Positions 52,299 to 60,699 of a stretch of DNA of 64,000 nucleotides are shown in pieces. The notes under the pieces were generated by a model. That model was not told where the DNA came from. It worked only from the letters and a program-made list of their open reading frames with translations, and made no database searches. Position 1 is the stretch's first letter. Each line of letters begins with the position of its first letter. Origin of the DNA: an uncultured Acidobacteriia bacterium (lineage in GTDB: Bacteria > Acidobacteriota > Terriglobia > Bryobacterales > Bryobacteraceae); assembly GCA_903828455.1 (NCBI GenBank), contig CAIKMJ010000046.1, positions 124,001-188,000 on the forward strand. Reading direction: 5' to 3'. The position numbers and the translations under genes were made by a program.

Positions 52299-53663
52299 TT
52301 AAAGATTAACCGCGCGCCTTGCGAGCGACAGCGCTTCGCTCCAGAACGTTGTCGAAGTGTGCATGAGATCCACCACGGCGGTGATCGCCTCTGCGAATCT
52401 GTCCAGTTGCTCTTCGGTAACTACCAGCGGCGGCGCCACCTTCAACACCATGAAGTTGTTTCCGCATATCTGCGTCAGGATATTCCACTCGCGGAACATC
52501 CGCATCACGATCATCTGACCGAACATCCCGCCATGGATCTGGCGGAACGCCTCGAACGGCACCCGCAGCTTCAGGCTCGATGGCGTTCGAAATTCGATTC
52601 CGCTGAGCATGCCCAGCCCGCGAACATCGCCGAACATTTCGTACTTGTTGAGGGACGCGTAAAGCCGCCGCCGGAGTTCGTCGCCCATTTGCGCCGCGCG
52701 CGGCCCAAGCTTCTCCGCTTCCAGCACGTCCAGTGTCGCCAGCCCCGTTCGCATGGCCAGCGCATTTTCCCCAAACGTCGAAGTGTGAACAATCGATCTC
52801 TTCAGTGAATCGTAAACTGCATCGTAAATCTCATCGGTCATCAGGACCGCACTCACCGGCACAAGTCCGCCGCTCAGCGCCTTTGCCAGAATCACCATAT
52901 CCGGCTCCACCCCGAAGTGATGAGCGGCGAGAAACGGACCGGTCCGGAACATCCCCGTCTGCACTTCATCGAGCACCAAAAGCGTGCCGTGCCTGCGACA
53001 CAGACGGGCGGCCTCCGCCAGATAGGCCATATCCGGCACCCGAATGCCGGCCTCGGACTGCACCGGTTCCACGAAGAATGCCGCGCACCGTCCATTGGCC
53101 AGCGCCTGCTCGAGGGCTTCCAGATCGCCGAACGGCACGCCGGCGGTGTCGGACAACATGGGGCCAAACTTGTCTCTCCAGAATCCGTCCCCCATGAGCG
53201 ACAGCGCCCCGCAGGTAAGTCCGTGGAACGCACCCTCGGCGTAGAGCAGACCCAGCCGTCCCGTAGATTTGCGGGCAAACTTGATCGCCGCTTCCACTCC
53301 TTCACTGCCTGAGCAGGCGAAGAAGGCCTTTCCCAGCTTGCCGCCCGCCAATTCGCACAGGCGTCGTGCAAGCTCGCCAGCCAGATCCGGAACATGGCTC
53401 TGCAGCATTGCGGGCCCGCGCCGCTCCAGTTCCTCTTTGATCGCCTGAATGATCGCCGGGTGGTTATGGCCCGTATTATGAACGCAGTACCCGGAAAGAA
53501 AATCGAGGATGACCCCGTCTTCCGCCGTCTGCAACTCAGCACCGGAGCAGCGCTCGTACCGAACATTCATCTGCAGCAGGTTCAGCAGCCGGACCCACTG
53601 CGGATTCACATGGCTGGAATATTCGGTGCGCGCAGCCGGAGCCGCCGTGGTCGGAATCACCAT
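52299..53663 (-). CDS. Class III PLP-dependent aminotransferase
   Basis: A 454-residue enzyme of the acetylornithine/ornithine/4-aminobutyrate aminotransferase group. SGYCVHNTGHNHPAI, CSGSEGVEAAIKFAR, LLVLDEVQTGMFRTG (Asp contacting the PLP ring) and MVILAKALSGGLVPVSA (Schiff-base Lys) are all present. Class III enzymes act on omega-amino groups of ornithine, putrescine, lysine or GABA. The exact substrate is not determinable from motifs. First gene of the four-gene overlapping operon. Confidence 0.92.
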   Translation of the reverse strand: MVIPTTAAPAARTEYSSHVNPQWVRLLNLLQMNVRYERCSGAELQTAEDGVILDFLSGYCVHNTGHNHPAIIQAIKEELERRGPAMLQSHVPDLAGELARRLCELAGGKLGKAFFACSGSEGVEAAIKFARKSTGRLGLLYAEGAFHGLTCGALSLMGDGFWRDKFGPMLSDTAGVPFGDLEALEQALANGRCAAFFVEPVQSEAGIRVPDMAYLAEAARLCRRHGTLLVLDEVQTGMFRTGPFLAAHHFGVEPDMVILAKALSGGLVPVSAVLMTDEIYDAVYDSLKRSIVHTSTFGENALAMRTGLATLDVLEAEKLGPRAAQMGDELRRRLYASLNKYEMFGDVRGLGMLSGIEFRTPSSLKLRVPFEAFRQIHGGMFGQMIVMRMFREWNILTQICGNNFMVLKVAPPLVVTEEQLDRFAEAITAVVDLMHTSTTFWSEALSLARRAVNL

Positions 53664-53766
53664 TGGGACATCGTAGTAGACGTGTCCTGGGGTGCCGTCC
53701 AGGTACAGAAAAATTCACACGGAACGGAGGATTCTGCAGTTCACTTCACCGCGCCCGGCCGAACAG

Positions 53767-54534
53767 TTAGCGCGGAATCCAGAGCGGGTGGCTGCCGAAC
53801 GCTCCGTTCACAAAGCTGATCTCACACACCACGAACAGCCCGAACGCCACGCTGACCACTCCCGATGCAATTCGCAAGCCGTGATTGATGCGCTCGAACC
53901 GACCGCCCGCATACACAAATGGCATCACCATCGCCCCGGTAATCAGCATCATTCCCGCTATCGCTCCCACGCCGAACACCAGCAGGTACGCCACGGCCCA
54001 TTTCGGATTGCGAATCGTACTCAGCACCAGCAGCGCGATCGCCGCCGAGCCTGCCAGCCCGTGAACGAGTCCCACAATTAACGGCCGCACCACCTGATAC
54101 AGACCGATCTTCCCGAAGTGGCGGTCGAACCAGTTGCCTGAAGCCGGATCGAAGTCGTGGGCATGCCGGTGCGGCGCGCCTGCCGCCCTGCGCGCGGGGT
54201 CGAATGTGTTGTTCATCCATTGCAGAACGCCGGTCAGATTCAGCGCGCCCAGCAGAATCAGCATCAGCCCCACCAGCAGTTCCATCGCCAGGCCAACGCG
54301 CGGCGAAATTACCCAGCCGGACAGAATAATGCCGCTGCCAACCATCAGGATTGTCAGCGTGTGCCCCACGCCCCACAACGCGCCCACCAGCACTGCATAG
54401 CCGATCTTCCGGTATCGTGAAATGATCGTCGTCACCGCGATGACGTGGTCCGGGTCCGTTGCGTGACGCATGCCGAGAAAGAAACCGAGCGCCACAATGG
54501 AAAACACGTTGACCATAAACCGGGGAGCTTTCAC
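53767..54534 (-). CDS. Nickel/cobalt transporter of the NiCoT/UreH-type family
   Basis: A 255-residue membrane protein with about six or seven helices. The motif GMRHATDPDHV (His24, Asp29, His30) is the HX4DH signature that binds Ni2+ or Co2+ in this family, and a histidine-rich loop HRHAHDFD follows. A second GLVHGLAGSAAIALL motif marks the other half. It lies about 45 bases downstream of nikR on the same strand, so it is almost certainly NikR-controlled nickel uptake. Cobalt cannot be excluded. Confidence 0.9.
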   Translation of the reverse strand: MKAPRFMVNVFSIVALGFFLGMRHATDPDHVIAVTTIISRYRKIGYAVLVGALWGVGHTLTILMVGSGIILSGWVISPRVGLAMELLVGLMLILLGALNLTGVLQWMNNTFDPARRAAGAPHRHAHDFDPASGNWFDRHFGKIGLYQVVRPLIVGLVHGLAGSAAIALLVLSTIRNPKWAVAYLLVFGVGAIAGMMLITGAMVMPFVYAGGRFERINHGLRIASGVVSVAFGLFVVCEISFVNGAFGSHPLWIPR

Positions 54535-54578
54535 TGTAGCACGGTCGTTTCGTTCGTGCTACACGCGAAAACCCGCCC

Positions 54579-54998
54579 CTACGGCAGCCTGGAGCCTGCC
54601 GCGGTGCCGGTAAATCGTCCGTGTTTCACACCCTTTGTGGCGATAAGCGCATCGGAGAGTTCCTGCACGCGCGCCGCTTTTCCGCGCACCAGGATGACCT
54701 CGAGGCAGTTGTCGTGATCCAGATGAACATGGAGCGCGGAAATGATCGAGGAATGATACTTGTGCTGCAGCTCCGTCAGCCGTTCCGTCAGCAGCCGGAC
54801 ATGGTGGTCATAGACCAGCGTCACCGTGCCGAACACTTCCGTATTCGGCGACGCCCAGTCTTCCTGCACCAGTTCGTGGCGGATCATGTCGCGAAACGCC
54901 TCCGACCTGTTCGCATAGCCTCGCTTTTCAATCAGCTTGTCGAACTTCTCCAGCAGGTCTTCGTTGATCGCCACGCCAATGCGGCAAAGCTCCGACAT
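54579..54998 (-). CDS. nikR: Nickel-responsive transcriptional regulator NikR
   Basis: A 139-residue protein. The N-terminal ribbon-helix-helix domain (IGVAINEDLLEKFDKLIE) is followed by an ACT-like domain with the four nickel ligands: His79, His90, His92 and Cys98, in QHKYH and LHVHLDHDNC. These correspond to the ligands of the E. coli protein (His76, His87, His89, Cys95). It binds Ni2+ and represses nickel uptake genes. It lies just upstream of a nickel transporter gene and divergent from a TonB-dependent receptor. Confidence 0.96.
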   Translation of the reverse strand: MSELCRIGVAINEDLLEKFDKLIEKRGYANRSEAFRDMIRHELVQEDWASPNTEVFGTVTLVYDHHVRLLTERLTELQHKYHSSIISALHVHLDHDNCLEVILVRGKAARVQELSDALIATKGVKHGRFTGTAAGSRLP

Positions 54999-55006
54999 AC
55001 GTTTTA
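54996..55006. repeat. Copy 1 of an 11-bp direct repeat
   Basis: CATACGTTTTA occurs at 54996-55006, overlapping the nikR start, and again at 55089-55099, inside the GCATACG/CGTATGC inverted repeat. The exact repeat on both sides of the GTATCAC palindrome suggests a regulatory signal acting on both divergent genes. Confidence 0.5.
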
Positions 55007-55049
55007 CTCCGCATACCAGTCTATACGGGTAAATCTTTGTCAGAGCTGC

Positions 55050-55076
55050 GTATCACGTCCGGATAGTCTGTGATAC
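55050..55076. promoter_or_regulatory. Candidate NikR operator
   Basis: GTATCAC at 55050-55056 and GTGATAC at 55070-55076 form a perfect inverted repeat with 13 bases between. Known NikR operators are inverted repeats of GTAT/GTGT-type half-sites separated by about 13-16 bases. It lies 50 bases upstream of nikR and ahead of the divergent receptor gene. A second inverted repeat, GCATACG-N9-CGTATGC, lies at 55088-55110. Confidence 0.6.
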
Positions 55077-55087
55077 ATTACTTCGTA

Positions 55088-55110
55088 GCATACGTTTTAG
55101 ATTCGTATGC
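55088..55110. promoter_or_regulatory. Second inverted repeat in the nikR-receptor spacer
   Basis: GCATACG at 55088-55094 and CGTATGC at 55104-55110 form a perfect inverted repeat with nine bases between. The core GCATAC/GTATGC resembles the GTATGA-type half-sites of NikR operators. It lies about 105 bases ahead of the preferred receptor start at 55215. An ATG at 55107 lies inside it, which argues against that start. Confidence 0.45.
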
Positions 55111-55214
55111 AACGTTTGCTTTGGACGGCCATCCAATTGCTGCTCTGTCGACGTATCCGCGGTGCGGTTCCTGATGACCCGCCATGCTTCACTTGTGCTA
55201 TCGTAAAATCCCGA

Positions 55215-58200
55215 ATGATCGCCGAACGCAACCTATCTTTTTCTGCGCGAAATCGCGCACTCCTCTCCGTCGTCTTCGCCCGGCCCTTGCGCGCCATGGC
55301 TCTGCTCGTCGCCCTCGCGGCGCTGGCGTGGGCCGTTTCCGGTGGCTCACTCGCCGGCACCATTAAAGATCAGACCGGCGGCGTTGTTCCCGGAGCGAAG
55401 CTGACCATCGTCAACAACGCGCTCCGCAGTGAATTCACGGCGACGGCCGACCCTCAGGGCAACTACATCTTCCCGAACCTCGCCGTCGGCCAGTACACGC
55501 TCAACATCGAGGCGGATGGCTTCCGCCCGCAGAAGAAGACCAATCTCCAGATCGACGCCGATTCTTCCGTGCGTCTCGACGTCCCTCTTCAGGTCGCCGA
55601 ACAATCCAGCGAAGTCACCGTTTCTGCCGACGCATCCGAAGTCGTGACCAGCGTTGAAACGACGTCCACGCAACTGGGCGAAATCGTGTCCGGTGCCCAG
55701 ATTGCCGACCAGCCACTCAACGGACGCAGCTACACCGATCTGCTCGCCATCCAGCCCGGCGTCACCCCGGTGACCACCCTGACGCCGACCTCGGTCATCA
55801 TGGCCGGCGTCACCGGCACGTTAAATCCCTCCGGCGACGCCAATCCCGGCGACGTTTCCATCAGCGGCCAGCGCGAATCCTCCAACGGCTTCATGGTGAA
55901 CGCCACCGACGTGCAGGAGCACATGAACGGCGGCACCTCGGTGATTCCGAATCTCGACTCCATCGCCGAATTTCGCGTACTGACGAACAACTTCGATCCC
56001 GAATACGGCAATTACAACGGCGGCATGATCAACGTCGTGACCAAGTCCGGCAGCAACCTGTTCCACGGCGACGCCTTTGAGTTTCTGCGCAACACCGACC
56101 TCGACTCCCGCAACTTCTTCGACGCCACGCGCGGCGTCTACCGCCAGAATCAGTTCGGCGGCACCCTCGGCGGGCCCATCCGCAAAAACAAAGTCTTCTT
56201 CTTTGCCGACTACCAGGGCACCCGCACCACCCAGGGCATCAACTCCCCCGCCGTCACTGTTCTCTCGCAGCAGGAGCGCGCCGGAAACTTCTCCGATGCG
56301 CTGAGCACTCTCACGGGAACGGTCAGCGGTCCCTATCTGGCCAGCCTGCTCACGCATGAACTCGGCTATGGCGTGCGGGCCGGCGAACCTTATTACGCGC
56401 CGGGCTGCAACGTCACCAACTGCGTGTTGCCGGGCGGCATCGTCCCGCAGCGCGCCTGGTCGGCGCCCGCGCAGCACCTTCTGCAGTACATTCCGGCGCC
56501 GAACATCGGCACCAACCAGTTCGAGACCTCCGCCTTCGCCCAGACCGTGGCTGACCACAAAGGCGGCACCCGCATCGATGCAAACACACGCTTCGGTGCC
56601 ATTTCCGGCTATTACTTCATCGACGACTACCAGCTGGATAACCCGTATCCAGGCCAGCAGGGCGGCGCCAGCATTCCTGGCTTCGACGCTCTGACCATCG
56701 GACGCGCACAAATGATCACGCTGGGCGACACGAAAATCTTCGGCGCAACCACCGTCAACGAAGCTCACCTCAGCTTCCTGCGCAACGTGAACGACATCGG
56801 GCATCCGCACGGCGGCGTGGGAACCACGCTCGCCTCGCAGGGCTTTCAGACCGGCGGCGGCGCGGGTATCGTCGTGCAGGATCCTTCCATCGAAGGCGTG
56901 ATGAACATCGTTTTCCCGTCGTTCGTGATGGGCGTGCCGATCACGAATACCTACCAGTGGAACAACACGGTTTATGCCAGCGACACCGTCTCGCGCGTGC
57001 TGGGCGCCCACTCAATCAAGCTCGGCCTGCAGTTCCACAACGATCAGGTGAACGAAAATCCCAACGCCACCTTTAACGGCACCTTCAGCGTGCTTGGAAC
57101 CGAGACCGGCTCGGCCTTCGCCGACTTCCTTCTTGGCTTTCCGAGCAACTTTACACAAACCACCGGCCAGCGTTTCTACCTGCGCAACCAGTACATGGGA
57201 GCTTTCGTGCAGGACAGCTGGCGTGCGAGCAGCCACCTGACCATCAATGTGGGCCTGCGCTGGGATCTGATCCGGCCGTGGAACGAAAAATACAACAACA
57301 TTCAGACGGTAGTGCCGGGCGAGCAGTCGGTGCTGTATCCAAATGCCATTCCGGGGCTGGTGGTGCCGGGCGATCCGGGGATTCCGGCCGGGCTGTCGCC
57401 CACCCAGTGGCACAACTTCGCCCCCCGCATCGGCGTGGCGTACGCGCCCCATGCGGAGAACAGCTTCCTGAAATTTCTTTTCGGCGATTCCGGGAAGAGC
57501 AGTATCCGGGCCAGCTACGGAATTTTCTATACCGAGTTTCCTGGCCTCAGCGCGGGCGTGATGTACGGCGTGCCGCCGTTCGGTTATAACTATCTGAGCG
57601 CGGCGCCGCCGCTGTTCTCGCAGCCGTTCGTCAATGCCGGAGACGGCGTGCAGCAGACCAATCCGTATCCCTTTAATTTCCCGCCGCACAACGTCTCACC
57701 GTCGAATCCGTACACGGCCTTCAATTTCGCCAGCGTGACACCCATCGGCGCAGATCCTTATTTTTATTACCGGAACAGCGTCCCGTATACGGAGAACTAC
57801 ATGCTCTCCTTCCAGCGGCAGCTGCGCTCGAATGCGCTGCTGACCTTGAGTTACGTCGGCAATCAGGGCCATCACCTGCTGGTGCTGGACCCCACGAACC
57901 CGGGAAATGCGGCGCTGTGCCTGAGTGTCAGCCAGACCAGTCAGGTCGCGCCCAACAGTGCCACCTGCGGACCCTACGGCGAAAATTCCACCTACACCAC
58001 CAGGTCGGGACAGGTCATCAGCAGCGTGCGCCAGGGACTCGGTCCCAACTTCGGGTCCGTCACCGCACAGAAGACCATCGGCAATTCCAGCTACAACGCA
58101 CTCCAGATGAACTTCCGCCTCACCATGGGCAAGAGCGGAACACTCTTCCTTGGCTATACCTGGTCGAAGTCTATCGATCAGGCATCGAATCTGGGCGAGC

Positions 58201-58802
58201 AGATCAATCCGTTTAACCAGTCACTCACCCGCGTCATTTCCTCCTGGGACATGACGCATGTCTTTGTGGCGACTTACCACTACAATCTGCCGTTCGAACA
58301 CTTCTTTGGACGCAATCGCATCACGGAAGGCTGGAGCCTCTCCGGCACCACCCGCTTCTCCACTGGCCTGCCGGTGACGCTGAGCGACACGTCGGACAAC
58401 TCGTTGCTGGGCACGAACAACAACGGCGTCAACAACCAGCTGCTCGATACGCCGCAGATGGCGTCCGGCCAGCTGCAGCTCAACACCAACCCACGCAGCG
58501 GCCAGCCGGCATTCAACACCGGCCTCTTCTCCGTGGAAACACTGGGTGTGCTCGGTAACGCCCCGCGCCGCATGTTCCATGGCCCCGGCATTGAGAACTT
58601 CGATGTGGAGCTCACCAAAAACGTTGCACTGGCCGAATCGAAGTCGCTCGATCTGCGCATCGAAGCCTTCAACGTCTTCAATCACGCCCAGTTTTACGGG
58701 CCGGCGTCGGTGGATGGCAATGTCGACGATCCGAACTTCGGCAAAATCGTGAGCGCCGCGGCCCCGCGTCTGATTCAGCTGGCCGTCAAGTTCCACTTCT
58801 GA
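55215..58802 (+). CDS. Oar-like TonB-dependent receptor, candidate nickel-regulated
   Basis: About 1195 residues from the ATG at 55215; another ATG at 55107 lies inside an inverted repeat and a third at 55296 is possible. A signal peptide (PLRAMALLVALAALAWAVSG) is followed by a carboxypeptidase-regulatory domain (SLAGTIKDQTGGVVPGAKL), plug, and a barrel ending in AVKFHF. It is divergent from nikR with a NikR-like operator between. The simplest hypothesis is nickel-responsive transport of a metal complex across the outer membrane, but the substrate is not shown by the sequence. A short tail with several aromatic residues is conserved with the receptor at 12509. Confidence 0.9.
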   Translation: MIAERNLSFSARNRALLSVVFARPLRAMALLVALAALAWAVSGGSLAGTIKDQTGGVVPGAKLTIVNNALRSEFTATADPQGNYIFPNLAVGQYTLNIEADGFRPQKKTNLQIDADSSVRLDVPLQVAEQSSEVTVSADASEVVTSVETTSTQLGEIVSGAQIADQPLNGRSYTDLLAIQPGVTPVTTLTPTSVIMAGVTGTLNPSGDANPGDVSISGQRESSNGFMVNATDVQEHMNGGTSVIPNLDSIAEFRVLTNNFDPEYGNYNGGMINVVTKSGSNLFHGDAFEFLRNTDLDSRNFFDATRGVYRQNQFGGTLGGPIRKNKVFFFADYQGTRTTQGINSPAVTVLSQQERAGNFSDALSTLTGTVSGPYLASLLTHELGYGVRAGEPYYAPGCNVTNCVLPGGIVPQRAWSAPAQHLLQYIPAPNIGTNQFETSAFAQTVADHKGGTRIDANTRFGAISGYYFIDDYQLDNPYPGQQGGASIPGFDALTIGRAQMITLGDTKIFGATTVNEAHLSFLRNVNDIGHPHGGVGTTLASQGFQTGGGAGIVVQDPSIEGVMNIVFPSFVMGVPITNTYQWNNTVYASDTVSRVLGAHSIKLGLQFHNDQVNENPNATFNGTFSVLGTETGSAFADFLLGFPSNFTQTTGQRFYLRNQYMGAFVQDSWRASSHLTINVGLRWDLIRPWNEKYNNIQTVVPGEQSVLYPNAIPGLVVPGDPGIPAGLSPTQWHNFAPRIGVAYAPHAENSFLKFLFGDSGKSSIRASYGIFYTEFPGLSAGVMYGVPPFGYNYLSAAPPLFSQPFVNAGDGVQQTNPYPFNFPPHNVSPSNPYTAFNFASVTPIGADPYFYYRNSVPYTENYMLSFQRQLRSNALLTLSYVGNQGHHLLVLDPTNPGNAALCLSVSQTSQVAPNSATCGPYGENSTYTTRSGQVISSVRQGLGPNFGSVTAQKTIGNSSYNALQMNFRLTMGKSGTLFLGYTWSKSIDQASNLGEQINPFNQSLTRVISSWDMTHVFVATYHYNLPFEHFFGRNRITEGWSLSGTTRFSTGLPVTLSDTSDNSLLGTNNNGVNNQLLDTPQMASGQLQLNTNPRSGQPAFNTGLFSVETLGVLGNAPRRMFHGPGIENFDVELTKNVALAESKSLDLRIEAFNVFNHAQFYGPASVDGNVDDPNFGKIVSAAAPRLIQLAVKFHF

Positions 58803-58871
58803 TTTTTCCGGGCGGTGACGCGGGTCACTGACTTCGGATGATACGATCTCTTACGCTGAACTGGCGCGAAT

Positions 58872-59330
58872 ATGCTGATCGGGAATCCCCTGAATTCCTC
58901 GGAGCTCGCATTCCCGGTGCTGGAGTGCATCCACATCCTCGCCTTTGCGTTCTCCGTGGGCACGGCGGCGATTGTCGATCTGCGGCTCATCGGCATCGGC
59001 ATGACCGATCAGTCCCCTTCCGATCTCTGGAAGGACACATCGCTGTGGACCCTGCTCGGCCTGATCGTCGTCGTCTTCTCCGGCCTGCTGCTGTTCTCGT
59101 CGGACCCCGATAACTACTACCTGAACTACGCCTTCCTGCTGAAAATGGCCTGCCTGCTGCTGGCGGTGGTCCACAACTACACAGCGGTGCGAAAGGCCGC
59201 TTCCGGCGCCGCCACGCCCGCCAATGGCAGGCTCGTCGGCTCGGTTGCGCTGTTCTTCTGGGCCTGCGTGGTCTTCGGCGGAATCTTCATCGGCTTCCTG
59301 AATTCCACCCTGGACAGCCGGAGGGTTTGA
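58872..59330 (+). CDS. Small polytopic membrane protein (first of a paralogous pair)
   Basis: A 152-residue protein with four hydrophobic segments. Residues around LECIHILAFAFSVGTAAIVDLRLIGIG and GLLLFSSDPDNYYLNYAF are conserved with its neighbour, so the two are paralogues. His-x-x-x-A and LRL-x-G recur. It may belong to an uncharacterised membrane-protein domain family; I cannot name it firmly. It stops two bases before its partner begins and probably forms a complex with it. Confidence 0.65.
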   Translation: MLIGNPLNSSELAFPVLECIHILAFAFSVGTAAIVDLRLIGIGMTDQSPSDLWKDTSLWTLLGLIVVVFSGLLLFSSDPDNYYLNYAFLLKMACLLLAVVHNYTAVRKAASGAATPANGRLVGSVALFFWACVVFGGIFIGFLNSTLDSRRV

Positions 59331-59332
59331 AC

Positions 59333-59899
59333 ATGATCCTCGAATTCGCTCAATGGCTGCAGGCAACCGCCCTGTTCACCGGATTGCGGGGCTCCGCCTA
59401 CCTTTACCCCGTGGTCCTTTCGCTGCACATGGTGATCATCGCCTTCTTCGGCGGAATGGTTCTGCTCACGAACCTGCGTCTGCTCGGTCTGTCGATGAGC
59501 CGTTATCCCGCCGGCGCCATGCTGGAGCGCTTCCGCCTGCCCAAGCGCTACGCTCTCATCGCAATGCTCGTGCTCGGCTTCCTGCTGTTCGGCTGCAAGG
59601 CGGAAGAATACTATTACAACGTCTGGTTCCGCGCCAAGCTGATCTTGCTGTTGCTCATCGGCGTAAATTACCTGATCTTCCGCGGCAGCATCTACAACAA
59701 CACCGCGGCGCTCGATCGAGCCGTACCGTCGTCAGCCAAACTCGCCGCCGCCCTGTCGCTCATACTCTGGGCCGGTGTCGTGTGCGCCGGCCGCGGCATC
59801 GGCTACATTGAACCTCCGCTCGATAAGATCCACGCCGGGCTGCATTCCGCGCCGCACGCCGCGCTTTATTCACGCTCAGGCGTGCGCCGACTGGTATAG
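59333..59899 (+). CDS. Small polytopic membrane protein (second of a paralogous pair)
   Basis: 188 residues from the ATG at 59333, two bases after the upstream stop (a TTG at 59327 is less likely). Four hydrophobic segments, with SLHMVIIAFFGGMVLL, LRLLGLSM and LLFGCKAEEYYYNVWF aligned to the first protein. The conserved His and the YYYN stretch may bind a cofactor. The last 24 bases overlap the convergent VOC gene. Confidence 0.65.
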   Translation: MILEFAQWLQATALFTGLRGSAYLYPVVLSLHMVIIAFFGGMVLLTNLRLLGLSMSRYPAGAMLERFRLPKRYALIAMLVLGFLLFGCKAEEYYYNVWFRAKLILLLLIGVNYLIFRGSIYNNTAALDRAVPSSAKLAAALSLILWAGVVCAGRGIGYIEPPLDKIHAGLHSAPHAALYSRSGVRRLV

Positions 59900-60679
59900 C
59901 GCGAACACACAACCCTGCGGATCCGCCAGGATCGCAATCCTGCCAACCTTCTCCATCGTGAACGGCTCCACCAGCGCTCTCCCGCCGAGCTGTTTCGCCT
60001 GCGCCGTGGCGGCATCGCAATTGGCAACCCAGAAGTAGATCATCCAGTGCGGCGGCGTATTCGGATCGTGCAGCGGCCCGATCCCGCCAATCTGCTTCTC
60101 GCCATTCCGGATGTGCAGATAGTCGCCCTGCCCGGCCTCCGTGGTCCAGCCAAACACACCGGCATAAAACGCCGCGGCCTTCGCCGGATCGGACGTATTC
60201 AGATCGCACCAGCAAACGCTGCCGAATTCGTCGCGCACGCTCACGCCAATGTGCGTCTTCGCCTGCCACACGCAAAACACCGCGCCGGTCGGATCTTGAA
60301 TCACCGCCATCCGGCCGAATTCGTACACATCGAACGGCGGCGCGATCAGCCTCCCGCCGAATTCAACCGCGCGCGCGGCCGTGCCATCGGCGTCGTCTGT
60401 CGCGATGTAAAGATTCCAGTGCGGCGGCACCGGCTGCCCGTGCAGTTCCAGACTGCTCAGCGCACACGCCGCGCCCACCGTGCGCCCTTCGCGCAGGAAC
60501 ATCGTGTAGACGCTTTCCGGACCCATCGGATAATCTGCGAACGTCCACCCGAACAGCGAGGTGTAAAACGCCTTCGCACCGTTCTGGTCGGTCGTTGTGC
60601 ATTCAATCCAGTTGAACGTCCCGGCTTCGTGTCTTTCGAATACTGGCATGTCAGGAAGTATATCCGCGCTCTGTGACAT
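59876..60679 (-). CDS. Two-domain VOC (glyoxalase/bleomycin-resistance fold) protein
   Basis: A 267-residue protein with two VOC domains (about 15-130 and 140-262). Each begins with NWIECTTTDQNGAKAFY or SVCWCDLNTSDPAKAAAFY and ends with DPTGAVFCVWQ or DPQGCVFALYQ. Such proteins are usually lyases or dioxygenase-like, but the usual metal ligands are not certain here. The 3' end overlaps its convergent neighbour by 24 bases. Substrate unknown. Confidence 0.87.
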   Translation of the reverse strand: MSQSADILPDMPVFERHEAGTFNWIECTTTDQNGAKAFYTSLFGWTFADYPMGPESVYTMFLREGRTVGAACALSSLELHGQPVPPHWNLYIATDDADGTAARAVEFGGRLIAPPFDVYEFGRMAVIQDPTGAVFCVWQAKTHIGVSVRDEFGSVCWCDLNTSDPAKAAAFYAGVFGWTTEAGQGDYLHIRNGEKQIGGIGPLHDPNTPPHWMIYFWVANCDAATAQAKQLGGRALVEPFTMEKVGRIAILADPQGCVFALYQSAHA

Positions 60680-60699
60680 GCCGATGAACGCAGCGCGCC

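Noticed and set aside
55821-57011. Minus-strand frame of 396 codons opposite the second TonB-dependent receptor
   Set aside because: Composition is Val/Gly/Ala/Arg-rich, with no domain or ribosome site. It is a shadow.
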